From contig NZ_JALLGK010000001.1 in the NCBI RefSeq assembly GCF_023072595.1, positions 930,001 through 994,000 of the forward strand: a stretch of DNA of 64,000 nucleotides. The letters are read 5' to 3'. The stretch's first letter is position 1. Each line of letters starts with the position of its first letter. This stretch comes from Streptomyces sp. XM4193 (lineage in GTDB: Bacteria; Actinomycetota; Actinomycetes; Streptomycetales; Streptomycetaceae). The notes under the pieces were generated by a model. That model saw only the letters and a program-made list of their open reading frames with translations. It was not told the origin of the DNA and made no database searches. This document shows, piece after piece, positions 26,856 through 35,930 of the stretch. A program made the translations under genes and the position numbers.

Positions 26856-27244
26856 GAGAAGTCCTCTCCCTACGGGTAACGGTCACCATGAGTGTTTCCG
26901 TGATTGCTCTCCGTGTCTCGATCCTTGATGGGGCGTTTTCGGCCATCTCGTGAGGTCGGATCGGGTGGAACGGCGCCCGTCGCGGGGGTGGGGCGGGCCC
27001 GGGGCTCAAGTCGCGTGCTGCGAGCCCTCTCTGCAAGGAATGGGTGGTGGGTCCCTGCCCGCCCACCCGCCCAACTCGCCCGCGCGGCCGACGAGATGGC
27101 GCTGGGTGACCGAGTTGCCACCCGGGGTGGGGTGGGGTTACTTTCTGACCAACAACTGCAAATAGGACGACCCCGACAGGTGCTACCAACACCACGCCGG
27201 GGTCTGACCACCGAGATCGACGATCCCCAGAAGGAACGATCCCC
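26856..27244. other. Divergent intergenic region
   Basis: There is no gene here. The region separates the secreted peptide (minus) from the HTH/zinc-ribbon gene (plus). Bases 27130-27170 (GGTTACTTTCTGACCAACAACTGCAAATAGGACG) are clearly less GC-rich and are the likely promoter of the gene at 27245, with TTGACC-like and TAGGAC-like elements but no convincing spacing. Confidence 0.4.
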
Positions 27245-28111
27245 ATGGCTGTGGCCCAGCTTATCCGTGAGCTGCCCGCCGACACCCATCCGAAGGCCGC
27301 CCCGGGCTTCGGAAAGCGTGCCGTGCCGGGCCAACACCGCGACGCCGACCCGCACTTCGGGCACCTCCCGCCCCGCGAGGCAAGCATCGCCACCTACCTC
27401 GACCGCCTCCCCGAGGGCGCCGACATCTCCGTCAAAACCCTCGCCCGCACGACGCCGTACGGCCAGTGCGCCCTGCGCACCGCCCTGCGCCTGATCTCCG
27501 AAGCCGGACATCTGCGCCGCACCCGCGAAACCGTCCTCGGCACCGACGGCTCCTACCACCACATCACCCGCACCCACTTCTCCCGCACACCGCGCCCCGA
27601 CACCTGGTGGGAGGCGTACACCCGCGGCGAACACCCCACCGAAGTGGCTGAGAATGATCGCCGGACGCCCTCGCGGGAACATCGGCTGCTGGCGCGGTTG
27701 GGCCGCCGCGACATACGGCTCACACTGAGCGCCGCCGAGTGCACGGCGCTGGAGCCGCTGCTGCGGCAGTGGTACGAGCGCGGTGCGAGCGACGCCGATC
27801 TGGAGCACGCGCTGACCGCGGGTCTGCCGTCAACGGTCCACCACCCGGCGGCACTTGTCCGACGACGCCTCCACGACAAACTCCCACCCCACGCACCCGC
27901 ACCCGACCCCACCGGCCCCCTCATGGAATGCACCCTCTGCCAAAAACCCGGCCGCCCCCACGCCCTCCCCGGCGGACTCTGCCGCACCTGCCGAGGCGAA
28001 CCCACACCACCACCACGCATCAACACCGAACACCACCGCGCCCAAGTCCAACGCGTACGCGAAGCCGCCGGATTCACCCCGCGACCGCACGCCCGGGTGC
28101 GGCGGGCCTGA
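27245..28111 (+). CDS. Helix-turn-helix protein with a C-terminal zinc ribbon, unknown function
   Basis: A 288-residue protein. Residues about 45-115 look like a winged helix (ISVKTLARTTPYGQCALRTALRLISEAGHL, then RETVLGTDGSYHHI). The middle (residues 150-215) is helical. Residues about 227-250 hold a CTLC...CRTC pair that should bind zinc. Basic residues cluster at both ends. This layout resembles a replication- or regulation-related family I have seen annotated only as HTH domain protein in Streptomyces; I cannot give a function. AGAAGGAACG precedes the ATG. Its 3' half uses CCC-rich codons unlike its neighbours. Confidence 0.75.
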   Translation: MAVAQLIRELPADTHPKAAPGFGKRAVPGQHRDADPHFGHLPPREASIATYLDRLPEGADISVKTLARTTPYGQCALRTALRLISEAGHLRRTRETVLGTDGSYHHITRTHFSRTPRPDTWWEAYTRGEHPTEVAENDRRTPSREHRLLARLGRRDIRLTLSAAECTALEPLLRQWYERGASDADLEHALTAGLPSTVHHPAALVRRRLHDKLPPHAPAPDPTGPLMECTLCQKPGRPHALPGGLCRTCRGEPTPPPRINTEHHRAQVQRVREAAGFTPRPHARVRRA

Positions 28112-28123
28112 GTCTGCGCGCGC

Positions 28124-28627
28124 TCAGCGGGGCGCGAACGGAGCCAGGTCGAGCCGGAAGAGGGTGCCCGGCCGTCCGTCGAACCGCGAAGCGCCCACCG
28201 GCGCGAAGCCGAGCCGGGTCAGCACCTTGCGGGAGCCGGGATTGTCGTCGGTGGTGGCCGCGCGCAGCGAGGTGAGGCCGTAGGACCCGACGGCGAGCGA
28301 GCAGACCGCGTGCGCCCCGGCGGTGGCCAGTCCGCGCCCGGCCGCCGACTGCGCGATCCGGTAGCCGAGCTCGGCGGAGCCCTCGCGGGGGTCGACGTCG
28401 ATCAGGTTGACCCGTCCGAGGATCTCCCCGGCCTCGTCCGCCAGAACGTGGAAGTGGCAGAGCCCACGCCGCTGTTCGGCCAGCAGCGCCGCATGCCGGG
28501 ACTCGAACTCCTCGAACCAGGCGTCTCCCCGGTCCGGGACGGCAGTGGCGAAGTACGCCCGGTTGCGTCGCTCGAAGGCGAGCAGCGCGGGCGCGTGGTC
28601 GGGACGGAGGCGCTGGAGGTCGGGCAT
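28124..28627 (-). CDS. GNAT family N-acetyltransferase (RimJ/RimL-like)
   Basis: A 167-residue acetyltransferase. The acetyl-CoA-binding motif A is GYRIAQSAAGRGLATAGAHAV (the AGRGLA loop is the Q/RxxGxG/A element), followed by GLTSLRAATTDDNPGSRKVLTRLGF, typical of RimJ/RimL-type protein or antibiotic N-acetyltransferases. Substrate unknown. The start ATG 28627 has TATCGT six bases upstream on its strand, so the mRNA is likely leaderless. It is divergent from the dehydrogenase gene at 28727; the two -10 elements are only 75 bases apart. Confidence 0.9.
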   Translation of the reverse strand: MPDLQRLRPDHAPALLAFERRNRAYFATAVPDRGDAWFEEFESRHAALLAEQRRGLCHFHVLADEAGEILGRVNLIDVDPREGSAELGYRIAQSAAGRGLATAGAHAVCSLAVGSYGLTSLRAATTDDNPGSRKVLTRLGFAPVGASRFDGRPGTLFRLDLAPFAPR

Positions 28628-28633
28628 CGGTCC

Positions 28634-28639
28634 ACGATA
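28634..28639 (-). promoter_or_regulatory. -10 hexamer TATCGT, leaderless start for the GNAT gene
   Basis: On the minus strand TATCGT is followed by six bases and the ATG at 28627. Confidence 0.55.
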
Positions 28640-28714
28640 CGTATCTCCGCGACGCACACGCCGGGCGGGCGAAGTGTGGGTGCGGGACACATCGGTCGAG
28701 TCCGGGGCGGCTCC

Positions 28715-28720
28715 TAGCCT
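28715..28720 (+). promoter_or_regulatory. -10 hexamer TAGCCT, leaderless start for the dehydrogenase gene
   Basis: TAGCCT is followed by six bases and the ATG at 28727; no ribosome binding site is present. Confidence 0.6.
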
Positions 28721-28726
28721 GCGGTC

Positions 28727-29560
28727 ATGACTTCGGATGTGGCGTTCCCAGACGATGCTGCCGAATCAGCCGGGCTCCGCGCCCGTACCGGCGGCTTCGA
28801 GGCCCGTACCGGCGGACTCGACGGCCGTACCGCGGTGGTGACCGGCGCGGCCGGCGGCATCGGGCGGGCCTGTGTGCTGCGGCTGGTGGCGGCCGGGGCG
28901 AAGGTGCGTGCGGTGGACCGCGACGCGGAGGGCCTGGCGGCGCTCGCGCGCGAGATCGACGGCGTGGAGACGGCCGTGCTCGACCTCGCCGCCGACCTGG
29001 ACGCGGCCGAACGGGCCGCCGCCGACGCGGACATCGTCGTCAACAACGCGGGCCTCCAGGTCGTCTCACCGGTGGAGAGCTTCCCGCCGGCGGACTTCTC
29101 GCGGCTGCTGACCGTGATGCTGGAAGCGCCGTTCCGGCTGGTCAGAGGTGCGCTGCCGGGGATGTACGAGCGCGGCTGGGGGCGGATCGTGAACATCTCC
29201 TCGGTGCACGGGCTGCGCGCCTCGCCGTACAAATCGGCCTACGTGGCCGCCAAGCACGGGCTCGAAGGGCTCTCCAAGACGGTCGCGCTGGAGAGCGCCG
29301 AGAAGGGCGTGACCTCCAACTGCGTCTGCCCGGGATACGTCCGCACTCCGCTCGTCGAGCGGCAGATCGCCGACCAGGCCGCGCTGCACGGCGTACCGGA
29401 GGAACGCGTGGTCAGCGAGGTGCTGCTGGCCGACTCGGCGCTGAAGCGGATGGTGGAACCGGCGGAGGTCGCGGCAGCGGTGACCTACCTCTGCTCGCCG
29501 CAGGCCGCAGCGATCACCGGCACATCCCTCCCGCTCGACGGCGGTTGGACGGCACACTGA
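28727..29560 (+). CDS. Short-chain dehydrogenase, probably 3-hydroxybutyrate dehydrogenase
   Basis: A 277-residue classical SDR. It shows the cofactor loop VVTGAAGGIGRA, NNAG (VVNNAGLQVV), the catalytic Ser in NISSVHG, and YVAAKHG with the Tyr/Lys pair. The C-terminal part (SNCVCPGYVRTPLVERQIADQA) matches bacterial D-3-hydroxybutyrate dehydrogenases, which oxidise 3-hydroxybutyrate to acetoacetate with NAD+. The first 35 residues are an extra tail with a duplicated ARTGGFEARTGGLDGRT stretch. The next gene (GAF/PucR regulator) starts five bases after the stop, and a metabolite symporter gene follows, suggesting a small catabolic locus. Confidence 0.88.
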   Translation: MTSDVAFPDDAAESAGLRARTGGFEARTGGLDGRTAVVTGAAGGIGRACVLRLVAAGAKVRAVDRDAEGLAALAREIDGVETAVLDLAADLDAAERAAADADIVVNNAGLQVVSPVESFPPADFSRLLTVMLEAPFRLVRGALPGMYERGWGRIVNISSVHGLRASPYKSAYVAAKHGLEGLSKTVALESAEKGVTSNCVCPGYVRTPLVERQIADQAALHGVPEERVVSEVLLADSALKRMVEPAEVAAAVTYLCSPQAAAITGTSLPLDGGWTAH

Positions 29561-29565
29561 GCCGC

Positions 29566-31635
29566 ATGTCAGAGCCGAGCCCCGCTGCCGGGGAGCAGCA
29601 CCCGCAGGACCCCCGACCCGCGCCGGCCGGGTCCAGCGCGTCCGCAGGGACTCCCGTGTCCGCAGGGTCCAGTGCGTCCGCCGGGTCCAGTGCGTCGGCC
29701 GCGGCCGGACGAGCCGGTGCGGCCGGACGAGCCGGTGCGGCCGGGAAGGCGGCGCCGGAGTCCGGGCAGTCCACCGCGGCGCGATATCTGGAGCTGCTGG
29801 TGCGCGGCGCTCCCGTCGAGGCGTACGAGGGGCCCTCCACCCCGGAACGGCTGCTCGCCCTGCGGCTCCGTGCGGAGCTGGAGGAACGGCGGCGCAGGGA
29901 AGCGGAGCTGACCGCACTGATCGCCACCGCGCACGACCTCGCGGGGCTGCGCGACCTCGACGAGGTGCTGCGGGCGATCGTGCGCAGGGCGCGTTCGCTG
30001 CTCGGGACCGACGTCGCGTATCTGACGCTCACCGACACCGAGCGCGGCGACACCTATATGCGGGTCACCGAGGGTTCCGTCTCCGCGCGCTTCCAGCAGC
30101 TGCGCCTGGGCATGGGCGAGGGGCTCGGCGGGCTCGTCGCCCAGACCGCCCGCCCGTACGTCACCGACGACTACTCGCGGGACGCCCGGTTCCAGCACAC
30201 CACCTCCATCGACGACGGGGTGGGCGAGGAAGGGCTGGTCGCAATCCTCGGCGTGCCGCTGGCGCTCGGCGAGCAGATCATCGGCGTCATCTACGCCGCC
30301 GACCGCCGCGCCCGGCACTACGGGCGTGAACAGATCGCGCTGCTCGCCTCGTTCGCGGCGCACGCCGCCGTCGCGATCGACACCGCACGGCTGATCTCCG
30401 AGACGCGCAACGCCGTCGCCGAGCTGGAGGCGGCCGGACGCACCATTGAACGCGCCGCCCAAGTGCACGACAGGCTCACCGAGTTGGTGCTGCGCGGCGG
30501 CGGCGTCGCCGAGGTGGCCGAAGCGCTGGCAGAGGTGCTGGGCGGCGGCGTGTCGTATCTGGAACCGGAGCAACTGGAGGGCAGCACCGAGGAGTTCGTG
30601 CGCGAGTCGTTGGCACGCGGTGGCGCCGTACGGGCCGGCCAGGTGTGGGTGGCGGCCGTCACGGCGGGCGGCGAACTGCTCGGCGCGCTCGCCCTGCACG
30701 GCCACCCCGACCTCGCGCCCGTCGACCAACTCACCCTGGAACGCGCGGCGATGGTCACCTCGCTGCTGCAACTGGCGCGCCGCAGCGCCAGCGACGCGGA
30801 GCAGCGGGTGCGCGGCGAGCTGCTGGACGATCTGCTGGACGCCCCGCACCGCGACCGGGCCCTGCTGCGCGAACGCGCCGGACGTCTGGGCACCCGGCTG
30901 GACGGGCCGCAGGCAGTCCTCGCCGCCCGGCTCGCCACCGAACCGCAGAACGCCCAACTCCCGTCCGAGAACGAGGAGTTCACCGCCCGCAGACGACTGC
31001 TCTCCGCCGCCTCCCACCTCGCCGCCACCGGCCACGGACTGGCCGCCACCCGCGACGGCGGTGCCGTGCTGCTGCTTCCGCTCGCCGACGGCGACACCGC
31101 CTCCGCGCTGGCCCGCCGCGCGGCGACGCAGCTCGGCGCCGCGGTGCACGCGCGGGTGACCGTCGGCGGCGCGGTGGTGGAGCAGGTACTGGCCGCCGAC
31201 GACGCCGACCCGGCCGACAGCCCCCGCACCGTCGCGGACCGGTACGACGAGGCCGGTCGCTGCGCCGACGCGCTGCGCCTGCTCGGACGGGAGGGCGAGG
31301 GCGGCACCGCCGAGGACCTGGGCTTTCTGGGAATGCTGCTCGCCGACAGCGGCCCCCGCGGCCTGGACGGCTTCGTCGGCCGCACCCTGGGGCCCGTGCT
31401 GGAGTACGACCGCACGCGCGGCACGGATCTCGTCGAGACGCTCCGCGCGTACTTCGCCCACGGGATGAGCCCCGCCCGGGCCAAGGACGAGCTGCACGTC
31501 CACGTCAACACCGTCACCCAGCGTCTGGACCGGGTCGCCCGCCTCCTCGGCACGGACTGGCACACGCCCGACCGTGCGCTCGAGCTCCAACTCGCCCTGC
31601 GTCTGCACCACTTGAGCACCGCCTTCCGCCCCTGA
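29566..31635 (+). CDS. GAF-domain / PucR-type transcriptional regulator
   Basis: A 689-residue regulator. Residues 1-70 are a low-complexity Ala/Gly/Ser tail with repeated SSASAGS and GRAGAA units. A GAF domain covers about residues 110-285 (DEVLRAIVRRARSLLGTDVAYLTL to QIALLASFAAHAAVAIDTARL). A PucR/CdaR-type C-terminal helix-turn-helix ends the protein (ETLRAYFAHGMSPARAKDELHVHVNTVTQRLDRVARLLG). Such proteins bind a small metabolite in the GAF domain and control nearby catabolic genes. It begins five bases after the dehydrogenase stop, so both are co-transcribed, and it may also govern the convergent MHS transporter. Confidence 0.88.
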   Translation: MSEPSPAAGEQHPQDPRPAPAGSSASAGTPVSAGSSASAGSSASAAAGRAGAAGRAGAAGKAAPESGQSTAARYLELLVRGAPVEAYEGPSTPERLLALRLRAELEERRRREAELTALIATAHDLAGLRDLDEVLRAIVRRARSLLGTDVAYLTLTDTERGDTYMRVTEGSVSARFQQLRLGMGEGLGGLVAQTARPYVTDDYSRDARFQHTTSIDDGVGEEGLVAILGVPLALGEQIIGVIYAADRRARHYGREQIALLASFAAHAAVAIDTARLISETRNAVAELEAAGRTIERAAQVHDRLTELVLRGGGVAEVAEALAEVLGGGVSYLEPEQLEGSTEEFVRESLARGGAVRAGQVWVAAVTAGGELLGALALHGHPDLAPVDQLTLERAAMVTSLLQLARRSASDAEQRVRGELLDDLLDAPHRDRALLRERAGRLGTRLDGPQAVLAARLATEPQNAQLPSENEEFTARRRLLSAASHLAATGHGLAATRDGGAVLLLPLADGDTASALARRAATQLGAAVHARVTVGGAVVEQVLAADDADPADSPRTVADRYDEAGRCADALRLLGREGEGGTAEDLGFLGMLLADSGPRGLDGFVGRTLGPVLEYDRTRGTDLVETLRAYFAHGMSPARAKDELHVHVNTVTQRLDRVARLLGTDWHTPDRALELQLALRLHHLSTAFRP

Positions 31636-31639
31636 ACAC

Positions 31640-31750
31640 GCTGCCCGCCCGCGTCCGGGCACGGTCCGCGTCCGGGCACGGCTCCGCGTCCGACGAAGGT
31701 TCCGCCTCCGACCACCGTTCCGCGTCCGGGCACGGTTACGCGTCCGAGAG
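31640..31750. repeat. Short tandem repeat after the PucR-type gene
   Basis: About five imperfect copies of a unit near CGCGTCCGGGCACGGTTCC. Confidence 0.7.
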
Positions 31751-31752
31751 CG

Positions 31753-31791
31753 CCGGCCCGGCGCGTGCGGAGATGCACGGCGCCGGGCCGG
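31753..31791. terminator. Bidirectional hairpin between the PucR and MHS genes
   Basis: CCGGCCCGGCGCGTGC pairs with GCACGGCGCCGGGCCGG (one bulge), between convergent genes. Confidence 0.75.
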
Positions 31792-31820
31792 ACGGAGGGC
31801 CGGGCGGAACCCGGAGCGGT

Positions 31821-33254
31821 TCAGCGCGGGGACTTCACCGTCTCGTCCCGCCCCGCGCCGGTGTCCTTCCCGAGCGGGACGGCCGACGCGCCCTCGGCCG
31901 ACGGGACGGGCTCCTCCTCGCCGACGGCGGAGAGGTCCTGGTTGCGGGTCTCGCGGGCGAAGCCGAGCGCGACGGCGGTGAGCAGCGCCGCCGCGATGAC
32001 GTAGAGCGCGATCGGGGTGGAGCTCTCGAAGTCGGCGAGCAGCGCGGTGGCGATCATCGGCGCGGGCGCGCCGGCGGCCACCGAGGAGAACTGGGCGCCG
32101 ATCGAGGCGCCGGAGTACCGCATCCGGGTCGCGAACATCTCCGAGAAGAACGCCGCCTGCGGTGCGTACATCGCCCCGTGCAGGATCAGCCCGACGATCA
32201 CGGCGAGCACCATCAGCGGGAACTCGCGACTGTCCAGCAGCGCGAAGAACGGGAAGATCCACAGCCCCGTGCCGACCGCGCCGAAGAGGTAGACCGGCTT
32301 GCGGCCGAGCCGGTCGGAGAGCGCGCCCCAGCCCGGGATCACCGCGAAGTGCACCGCGGAGGCGATCAACACCGCGTTGAGAGCGGTCTGTTGGGACATG
32401 TCGAGCTGGTTGGTGACGTAGACGAGGATGAAGGCGGTGATGATGTAGTAGCTGATGTTCTCGGCCATCCGGGCGCCCATGGCCACCAGCACGTCCCGCC
32501 AGTGGTGGCGCAGCACGGCCAGCAGCGGGAGCTGTTCGACCCGCTCCTCGCCGGCCCGGCGCAGCTCCGCCTGGCGCAGCGCCTCCTTGAAGACCGGCGA
32601 CTCGTCCACCGAGACCCGAATCCACAGGCCGACCAGGACCAGCACCCCCGACAGCAGGAACGGCACCCGCCAGCCCCAGGAGAGAAACGCGTCCTCGGTG
32701 AGCAGTGCCGTCATCGCGGCCAGCACGCCGGTCGCCAGCAGCTGGCCCGCGGGCGCGCCGGTCTGCGGCCAGGACGCCCAGAAGCCGCGTCGCCGCGCGT
32801 CACCGTGCTCCGACACCAGCAGCACCGCGCCGCCCCACTCACCGCCGATCGCGAACCCCTGCACCAGCCGCAGCAGCGTCAGCAGCAGCGGGGCGGCGGA
32901 ACCGATCGCCGCGTGCGTCGGCAGCAGACCGATCGCAAACGTCGCGCCTCCCATCAGCAGCAACGAGATGACCAGCAGCTTCTTGCGCCCGAGCCGGTCT
33001 CCGTAGTGCCCGAAGACCAGCGCCCCGATCGGCCGTGCGGCGAACCCGACCGCGTACGTGAGGAAGGCGAGCAGGGTGCCGACGAGCGGATCGGAGTCCG
33101 GGAAGAACAGCTTGTTGAAGACGAGGGCGGCGGCTGCCCCGTAGAGGAAGAAGTCGTACCACTCGATCGTGGTGCCGATGAGGCTCGCGGCGACCACCCG
33201 GCGCAGTGGACCGGGACGGGTGGCGGCGCCGGTGGGGGGCGGGGGAGCGGCCAT
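31821..33254 (-). CDS. MHS-family (metabolite:H+ symporter) MFS transporter
   Basis: A 477-residue, twelve-helix transporter. The MHS signature is clear: SLIGTTIEWYDFFLYGAAAAL at helix 1, RPIGALVFGHYGDRLGRKK in loop 2-3, LRLVQGFAIGGEWGGAVLLVSEH, and a second GALSDRLGRKP motif. Known relatives carry shikimate, alpha-ketoglutarate, proline/betaine or citrate with protons across the cytoplasmic membrane. The location opposite a 3-hydroxybutyrate-type dehydrogenase and its regulator suggests a carboxylate substrate. The start ATG 33254 has GAGGTG eight bases upstream. Confidence 0.92.
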   Translation of the reverse strand: MAAPPPPTGAATRPGPLRRVVAASLIGTTIEWYDFFLYGAAAALVFNKLFFPDSDPLVGTLLAFLTYAVGFAARPIGALVFGHYGDRLGRKKLLVISLLLMGGATFAIGLLPTHAAIGSAAPLLLTLLRLVQGFAIGGEWGGAVLLVSEHGDARRRGFWASWPQTGAPAGQLLATGVLAAMTALLTEDAFLSWGWRVPFLLSGVLVLVGLWIRVSVDESPVFKEALRQAELRRAGEERVEQLPLLAVLRHHWRDVLVAMGARMAENISYYIITAFILVYVTNQLDMSQQTALNAVLIASAVHFAVIPGWGALSDRLGRKPVYLFGAVGTGLWIFPFFALLDSREFPLMVLAVIVGLILHGAMYAPQAAFFSEMFATRMRYSGASIGAQFSSVAAGAPAPMIATALLADFESSTPIALYVIAAALLTAVALGFARETRNQDLSAVGEEEPVPSAEGASAVPLGKDTGAGRDETVKSPR

Positions 33255-33529
33255 GGTGTTCACCTCGGTGTGCGCGGGGAGGGGACGGAGCGGTCGCCAC
33301 ACCGTAGGAAGACGGCGGCCTCCCACCCATGTGTCCGGCACCCACAGTTGGGGGTGCGCCTGTGCGTCCCGCGAACATGCCCGCCCGTGCGACGGGAGTC
33401 CCGGAGCGCGCAGCGGGGCCCGTACCCCGCCGAACCCCGCGGCGCGGAGGCTCGACCCCGCCCCGCCGGCCCCGCACCCGGCTCGGGGCTGCCCCGCCTG
33501 CCCCGCGCCCGGGGCTGCCCGCGCCGGAC

Positions 33530-34144
33530 TCAGTGGGTGCCGGGCGCGGCAGCCTCGGGGTGTCCGCGGTGGCGGGCCCACTCGGGAGCGAGGATCGACA
33601 TCACGGCCGCGTCCGTCCGCCGGCCCTGCCAGAGCAGCGCCTCGCGCAGCACTCCCTCGGTGACGAATCCGACCTTCTCGTAGACGCGGCGGGCGCGCGG
33701 GTTGAACGCGTAGACCTCCAGCGAGATCCGGTGCAGTCCCAGCACCTCGAAGCCGTGGCCGACCAGCAGCCGGGTCGCCTCGGTGCCGCTGCCCCGCCCG
33801 TGGCTGCCGGGCACCAGGGCGATACGGAAGTTGCAGCTCCCGTTCTGGTGGTCGTACTCGTTGAGCACAGCCTCCCCGATGACGTTCCCGGTGGTCCGCT
33901 CGACGACGGCGAGGTCGAGCCGCCCGCCCTGGTCCCGCCGACCGGCGTACCAGTCGTGCAGGAGGCTCTCGTCGGGGTCGGCGTCGTGGCTGCCGGTCAG
34001 CCGGGCCGCCTCCGGGTCCCGGTGCATCGGCAGCAGCGCGGGCAGATCGGCCTCGGTCACGCGGCGCAGCCGCACCAGCTCGCCGTCGAGCACCGGATCG
34101 GCGCGGAAACCAGGGTGCTCGGCGGGGAGCGGCGCGTCTGTCAT
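33530..34144 (-). CDS. GNAT family N-acetyltransferase (RimJ/RimL-like)
   Basis: A 204-residue acetyltransferase. It starts LDGELVRLRRVTEADLPALLPMHRDPEAARLTG, has acetyl-CoA motif A as ALVPGSHGRGSGTEATRLLVGHGFE, and motif B as LHRISLEVYAFNPRARRVYEKVGFVTEG. This is the RimJ/RimL group that modifies protein N-termini or small amines. There is no clear ribosome binding site; GAGAAT lies six bases before the ATG and may be a weak -10 of a leaderless mRNA. Confidence 0.9.
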   Translation of the reverse strand: MTDAPLPAEHPGFRADPVLDGELVRLRRVTEADLPALLPMHRDPEAARLTGSHDADPDESLLHDWYAGRRDQGGRLDLAVVERTTGNVIGEAVLNEYDHQNGSCNFRIALVPGSHGRGSGTEATRLLVGHGFEVLGLHRISLEVYAFNPRARRVYEKVGFVTEGVLREALLWQGRRTDAAVMSILAPEWARHRGHPEAAAPGTH

Positions 34145-34283
34145 GCCCCCATTCTCGCCCGCGCGGCGCCCGACCGGGTGGCGGGGCGGGCTGATCCGGG
34201 CGGACCGGGCCGCGTGCGATGACATTCCCGGGGGTGCGCCGTCGATGCTTCGGGGGAGCTTTCGCCACGACCTGGAGGCAGTA

Positions 34284-34865
34284 ATGGACACACCCGTGGA
34301 CTTCGGCCCGCTCGCAAGGCGGGTCGGCGAGGTGGTGACGGGAACGGCCGACGCGCAGTTGGACGACACCACCCCGTGCCCCGACTATTCGGTGCGGGCG
34401 CTGCTCGGCCACCTGGTCGGCCTCACCGCCGCCTTCCGCGACGCCGCGCGCAAGAACTTCAGCAGCCTGACGGACACCGTCCCCGGCGCCGGCACACCCG
34501 AACCACCCACCGACTGGCGTACCCAACTGCCGATCATGCTCGACGAGTTGGCGGCGGCCTGGCGCGATCCCGCGGCCTGGACCGGGATGACCCGCGCGGG
34601 CGGCGTCGACCTGCCGGGCGATGTCGCCGGAAGGGTGGTGATCGACGAACTCCTCATCCACGGCTGGGACCTGGCCGTCGCCACCGGGCAGTCCTACGAC
34701 GCCGACCCCGAACTCCTCAACCTCGCACTGGAGTTCCTGAACGCCTCCACCGACCCGTCCGACCGGGAGGGCATGTTCGGCCCGGTCGTCCCCGCGCCCG
34801 CCGACGCCTCCGAGCTGGACCGCGCCGTGGCCCTCAGCGGCCGCGATCCCGCCTGGACGCCGTGA
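34284..34865 (+). CDS. TIGR03086-type metal-binding protein (mycothiol/DinB superfamily)
   Basis: A 193-residue helical-bundle protein of the actinobacterial maleylpyruvate isomerase-like / DinB superfamily. Landmarks are DDTTPCPDYSVRALLGHLVGLTAAF, whose H43 is the first metal ligand, and GRVVIDELLIHGWDLAVATGQ, whose ELLIHGWDLA carries the second histidine. Such proteins are mostly mycothiol-dependent transferases or isomerases of unknown substrate. CTGGAGG precedes the ATG. Confidence 0.9.
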   Translation: MDTPVDFGPLARRVGEVVTGTADAQLDDTTPCPDYSVRALLGHLVGLTAAFRDAARKNFSSLTDTVPGAGTPEPPTDWRTQLPIMLDELAAAWRDPAAWTGMTRAGGVDLPGDVAGRVVIDELLIHGWDLAVATGQSYDADPELLNLALEFLNASTDPSDREGMFGPVVPAPADASELDRAVALSGRDPAWTP

Positions 34866-34872
34866 GGCGACA

Positions 34873-34928
34873 GGCTCCCGGCCCCTGCGAGCCGTCGGCG
34901 CGACCGTACGGCGCAAGGGCCGGGAGCC
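34873..34928 (+). terminator. Strong hairpin after the TIGR03086-type gene
   Basis: Seventeen-base arms GGCTCCCGGCCCCTGCG and CGCAAGGGCCGGGAGCC (one mismatch) enclose a 22-base loop. Confidence 0.8.
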
Positions 34929-34987
34929 GTCCGTCCGTCACGGATTTCTCATGACGTCTGTCACCGCGGACCGTCGCCGGCGGTGTC

Positions 34988-34993
34988 TAGCGT
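34988..34993 (+). promoter_or_regulatory. Candidate -10 hexamer TAGCGT for the first GPP34 gene
   Basis: TAGCGT lies 55 bases before the ATG at 35049, which has its own GGAGAGA ribosome binding site. Confidence 0.45.
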
Positions 34994-35048
34994 GGACCGT
35001 ACGGAGGGCCCGCTCCCATGCCTCCCGACACCGGCGGTTGGAGAGACC

Positions 35049-35717
35049 ATGCGGAACGAAACGCTTCTCGTCGAGGACCTGATGCTGCTGATGACCGACG
35101 AGCGGTCCGGAGCGGTCGCGGGAGCCGGGACGCTCTACTACACGCTGGGCGGGGCGGTGCTGGTGGAGCTCGGCCTCGACGGACGGGTCGCCGTCGACGA
35201 GAACGACACGGGCCTGAACGGGCTGCGGGTGCGCGCCGTCGCCGGGGACCCGCCGGCCGACCCGCTGCTGCGCACCGCCCACGAGACCGTCGCCTCCCGG
35301 GTGCGCGGAGTGCAGACGCTGCTGATCGAGATCGGCACCGGCCTGCACACCACGGTGACCGACCGGCTGGTGGAGCGCGGCCTGCTGCTGCGGCAGAGCA
35401 GAACGGTGCTGGGGCTCTTCCGCACGACCTCGACCCGCGTCGCGGACACCGACCACAAGCGCGAACTCCTCGCACGGCTGCGCGCCACGCTCGTCGACGG
35501 GGCCGAGCCCGACTCCCGTACGGCGGCGCTCGCCGGGCTGCTCGCCGCCAGCGGCACCCTGCCGACCCTGCACCGCTCCATCCCGTGGTCGGGCAAGGTC
35601 TTCCAACGCGCGAAGCAGCTGGAGCAGGACAGCTGGGCGGCCGAGGCGGTCAACAGCGCGGTGATGCGCACGATGGCGGCGACATCCGCCGGAACCGCAG
35701 CCGCCGTCACCGGCTGA
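35049..35717 (+). CDS. GPP34 family (GOLPH3/Vps74-like) phosphoprotein
   Basis: A 222-residue protein with the bacterial GPP34 pattern: TLLVEDLMLLMTDERSGAVAG at the start, LGGAVLVELGLDGRV, the central RVRGVQTLLIEIGTGLHTTVTDRLVERGLLL, and the ending ALAGLLAASGTLPTLH...QDSWAAEAVNSAVMRTM. In eukaryotes this fold binds phosphatidylinositol-4-phosphate at the Golgi. Bacterial copies are common in actinomycetes but their role is unknown. TTGGAGAGACC precedes the ATG. A second, divergent GPP34 gene follows 213 bases downstream, so the two may act together. Confidence 0.9.
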   Translation: MRNETLLVEDLMLLMTDERSGAVAGAGTLYYTLGGAVLVELGLDGRVAVDENDTGLNGLRVRAVAGDPPADPLLRTAHETVASRVRGVQTLLIEIGTGLHTTVTDRLVERGLLLRQSRTVLGLFRTTSTRVADTDHKRELLARLRATLVDGAEPDSRTAALAGLLAASGTLPTLHRSIPWSGKVFQRAKQLEQDSWAAEAVNSAVMRTMAATSAGTAAAVTG

Positions 35718-35721
35718 GCCG

Positions 35722-35775
35722 CCCCGACGTCCGCCCCGACCCGACGTCCGACCCGACCCGACCCGACCCGGCAGG
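35722..35775. repeat. CCGAC-type tandem repeat between the GPP34 genes
   Basis: Repeated CCGACGTC and then (GACCC)4-like units. Confidence 0.7.
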
Positions 35776-35930
35776 ATCCGCACGAGCGGCCCGGGCGGCG
35801 GCGGGCCCTGCGCGCCACGCTCGGCGCACCGGCCCGCACCGGGCCCGGCTCGGTGCACCGGCGGATGGAACCGTACGGGGGCCTCGTGGAATCCTTCCCT
35901 GCGGGACCGGTACGACGAAGGGGGAGCCAC

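Noticed and set aside
33243..33275. GTTCACCTCGG before the MHS transporter as a PHO box
   Set aside because: A single unit overlapping the ribosome binding site; no second unit at 11-base spacing.
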